From positions 1 to 14,650 of the forward strand of contig JACDGH010000035.1 in assembly GCA_013815395.1 (NCBI GenBank): DNA of 14,650 bases. The letters run 5' to 3'. This DNA is from Parachlamydiaceae bacterium. Lineage in GTDB: Bacteria > Chlamydiota > Chlamydiia > Chlamydiales > Parachlamydiaceae. Position 1 is the stretch's first letter. Each line of letters begins with the position of its first letter. The notes under the pieces are model-generated. The model was not told the DNA's origin. It saw only the letters and a program-made list of their open reading frames with translations, and ran no database searches. Positions 13,917-14,650 of the stretch are shown here, piece by piece. The position numbers and the translations under genes are program-made.

Positions 13917-14650
13917 CATTAATAGGGTGCGAATATGTTCTTTTAATGCCTTTCTAGCATCTAAAAGCCCTTTTTTTGTGCCTGTACGCAATCCATCGAT
14001 CATATTTTCTAAATCTCGAGTTTGTGATTCTATACTTCCTTTCATCTTAATTGCTTTTATTTGATTAATTATATCTGTTATTATGGGGGAATCAATTGGT
14101 GGGATATCATCTTGATAATTTGATAAAAAATTTATGAATGCTTCTTTAATTTTAGTTTTATTTTTGTTTATTATTATTTCCACTTCGTCAAGGGTCTTTA
14201 GATCCCCAGGTCCCGCAAGATGAAGAGTTCTGGTTCCCGATGATTCTACCCCGCGACCATTGTCTGCTGATGATACTGCGCTTGTATCTGCTGTTGAAAC
14301 TCGTGTCGCAGCTCCAGTTTCTGAAGCGCTTCCAGTAATTGAAACTCCTGCTTTCGTACTACCTGCAGTTGTTTGTTGACCTGATTGAGTAACATTAGCT
14401 GTGGTTTGATTGCTAGACACAGTGGCGCCAATTCCGGTCTTAGAAAAAGTATTTTCATTTGCATCGCTACCAGTTGCAGTCTTAAAAGTTCCTTTACCTG
14501 AAGTTGTGCTACCTTCAATGGCATCCTTGCCTGATTGAGTAATGCTAGCTGTGGTTTCATTGCCCGAAGCAGTGGCGCCAATTCCTGTTTTAGAAAAGGT
14601 ATTTTCCTTGGCATTGCTACCAGTTGCAGTCTTAAAAGTACCCTTACCTG
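13914..14650 (-). CDS. Thr/Ser/Gly-rich tandem-repeat protein, C-terminal part (5' end outside window)
   Basis: The minus-strand frame is open from the right window edge to the TAA at 13914, so at least 245 codons are visible and the start is missing. A GTG at 14420 lies mid-repeat and is not a real start. From the edge, two complete 50-residue units follow each other (14499-14648 and 14349-14498), each opening GKGTFKTATGS and containing ENTFSKTGIGAT and TQSG, then a shorter, degenerate Thr/Ser/Ala-rich zone. The last ~110 residues change to a helical, charged domain (KTKIKEAFINFLSNY ... GLRTGTKKGLLDARKALKEHI) with no membrane anchor. The repeat resembles stalk or passenger regions of surface or secreted bacterial proteins, loosely YadA-head-like in its Gly/Thr/Ala spacing, but no family is recognised. 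It lies 204 bases upstream of the 1450-aa gene on the same strand. Confidence 0.82.
   Translation of the reverse strand, partial: GKGTFKTATGSNAKENTFSKTGIGATASGNETTASITQSGKDAIEGSTTSGKGTFKTATGSDANENTFSKTGIGATVSSNQTTANVTQSGQQTTAGSTKAGVSITGSASETGAATRVSTADTSAVSSADNGRGVESSGTRTLHLAGPGDLKTLDEVEIIINKNKTKIKEAFINFLSNYQDDIPPIDSPIITDIINQIKAIKMKGSIESQTRDLENMIDGLRTGTKKGLLDARKALKEHIRTLLM
14349..14648. repeat. 150-bp in-frame tandem repeat, two full units
   Basis: Units at 14349-14498 and 14499-14648 are highly similar at DNA level, for example GCTACCAGTTGCAGTCTTAA at 14466 and 14616. The period of 150 bp keeps the frame. More units may continue past the window edge. Confidence 0.9.

Noticed and set aside
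13914..14420. Separate 168-aa gene starting at the GTG at 14420
   Set aside because: The GTG falls inside the second repeat unit where the aligned unit has Ala, and the frame is open upstream to the window edge, so it is an internal valine.
14246..14614. 122-codon Leu/Gln-rich open frame on the minus strand
   Set aside because: It overlaps the tandem repeats in another frame; a 150-bp period keeps alternative frames open too. The Thr/Ser/Gly frame continues to the window edge and has a sensible C-terminal domain.
1..14650. CRISPR array, tRNA or rRNA genes, complete insertion sequence
   Set aside because: No regularly spaced short repeats with unique spacers, no cloverleaf or rRNA stretch and no transposase coding region were seen.

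Overview
AT-rich bacterial DNA with short intergenic gaps, weak Shine-Dalgarno sites and a mix of ordinary housekeeping genes and large proteins of unknown function. The very large protein without a signal peptide, the repeat-rich protein, the eukaryote-like kinase fold and a GTG-initiated cold-shock gene suggest an intracellular or amoeba-associated bacterium, perhaps an environmental chlamydia. No marker gene proves this, so the taxonomy is inference.

Left part (1-4740): an unrecognised 356-aa protein (possibly 5'-truncated by the window edge), then a kinase-fold protein with all key catalytic residues. After it come three AT-rich genes on the + strand: a small lysine-rich DUF6496 protein, an Fpg/Nei-family DNA glycosylase and a DUF72/YecE-like protein. 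This cassette is flanked by two copies of one junction. The left copy is the intact kinase 3' end followed by a decayed rlmK 3' end. The right copy is a short kinase 3'-end fragment followed by intact rlmK. The simplest reading is that kinase and rlmK were once convergent neighbours and the cassette was inserted with duplication of their junction.

Middle (4739-9274): a stand-alone RlmK-type 23S rRNA methyltransferase (-), then a 419-bp divergent intergenic region, a fused MsrB-MsrA methionine sulfoxide reductase and a DusC-like tRNA-dihydrouridine synthase (both +, probably co-transcribed). A 100-nt imperfect palindrome follows, then a cold-shock protein (-) with a long structured leader, and a 167-aa + strand protein with a possible YbjN/secretion-chaperone-like character.

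Right part (9281-14650): a hairpin separates the 167-aa gene from a convergent 1450-aa protein of unknown function, which has a disordered N-terminus and C-terminal hydrophobic segments. Upstream of it, on the same strand, lies the 3' part of a Thr/Ser/Gly-rich gene built of 50-residue tandem repeats; its start lies beyond the right edge. The last two have the look of surface or secreted host-interaction proteins, but nothing in the sequence proves it.

The points most worth a second look are the duplicated kinase/rlmK junction around the three-gene cassette, the glycosylase whose catalytic N-terminal proline is replaced by the initiator methionine, the 1450-aa protein, and the 150-bp in-frame repeat.
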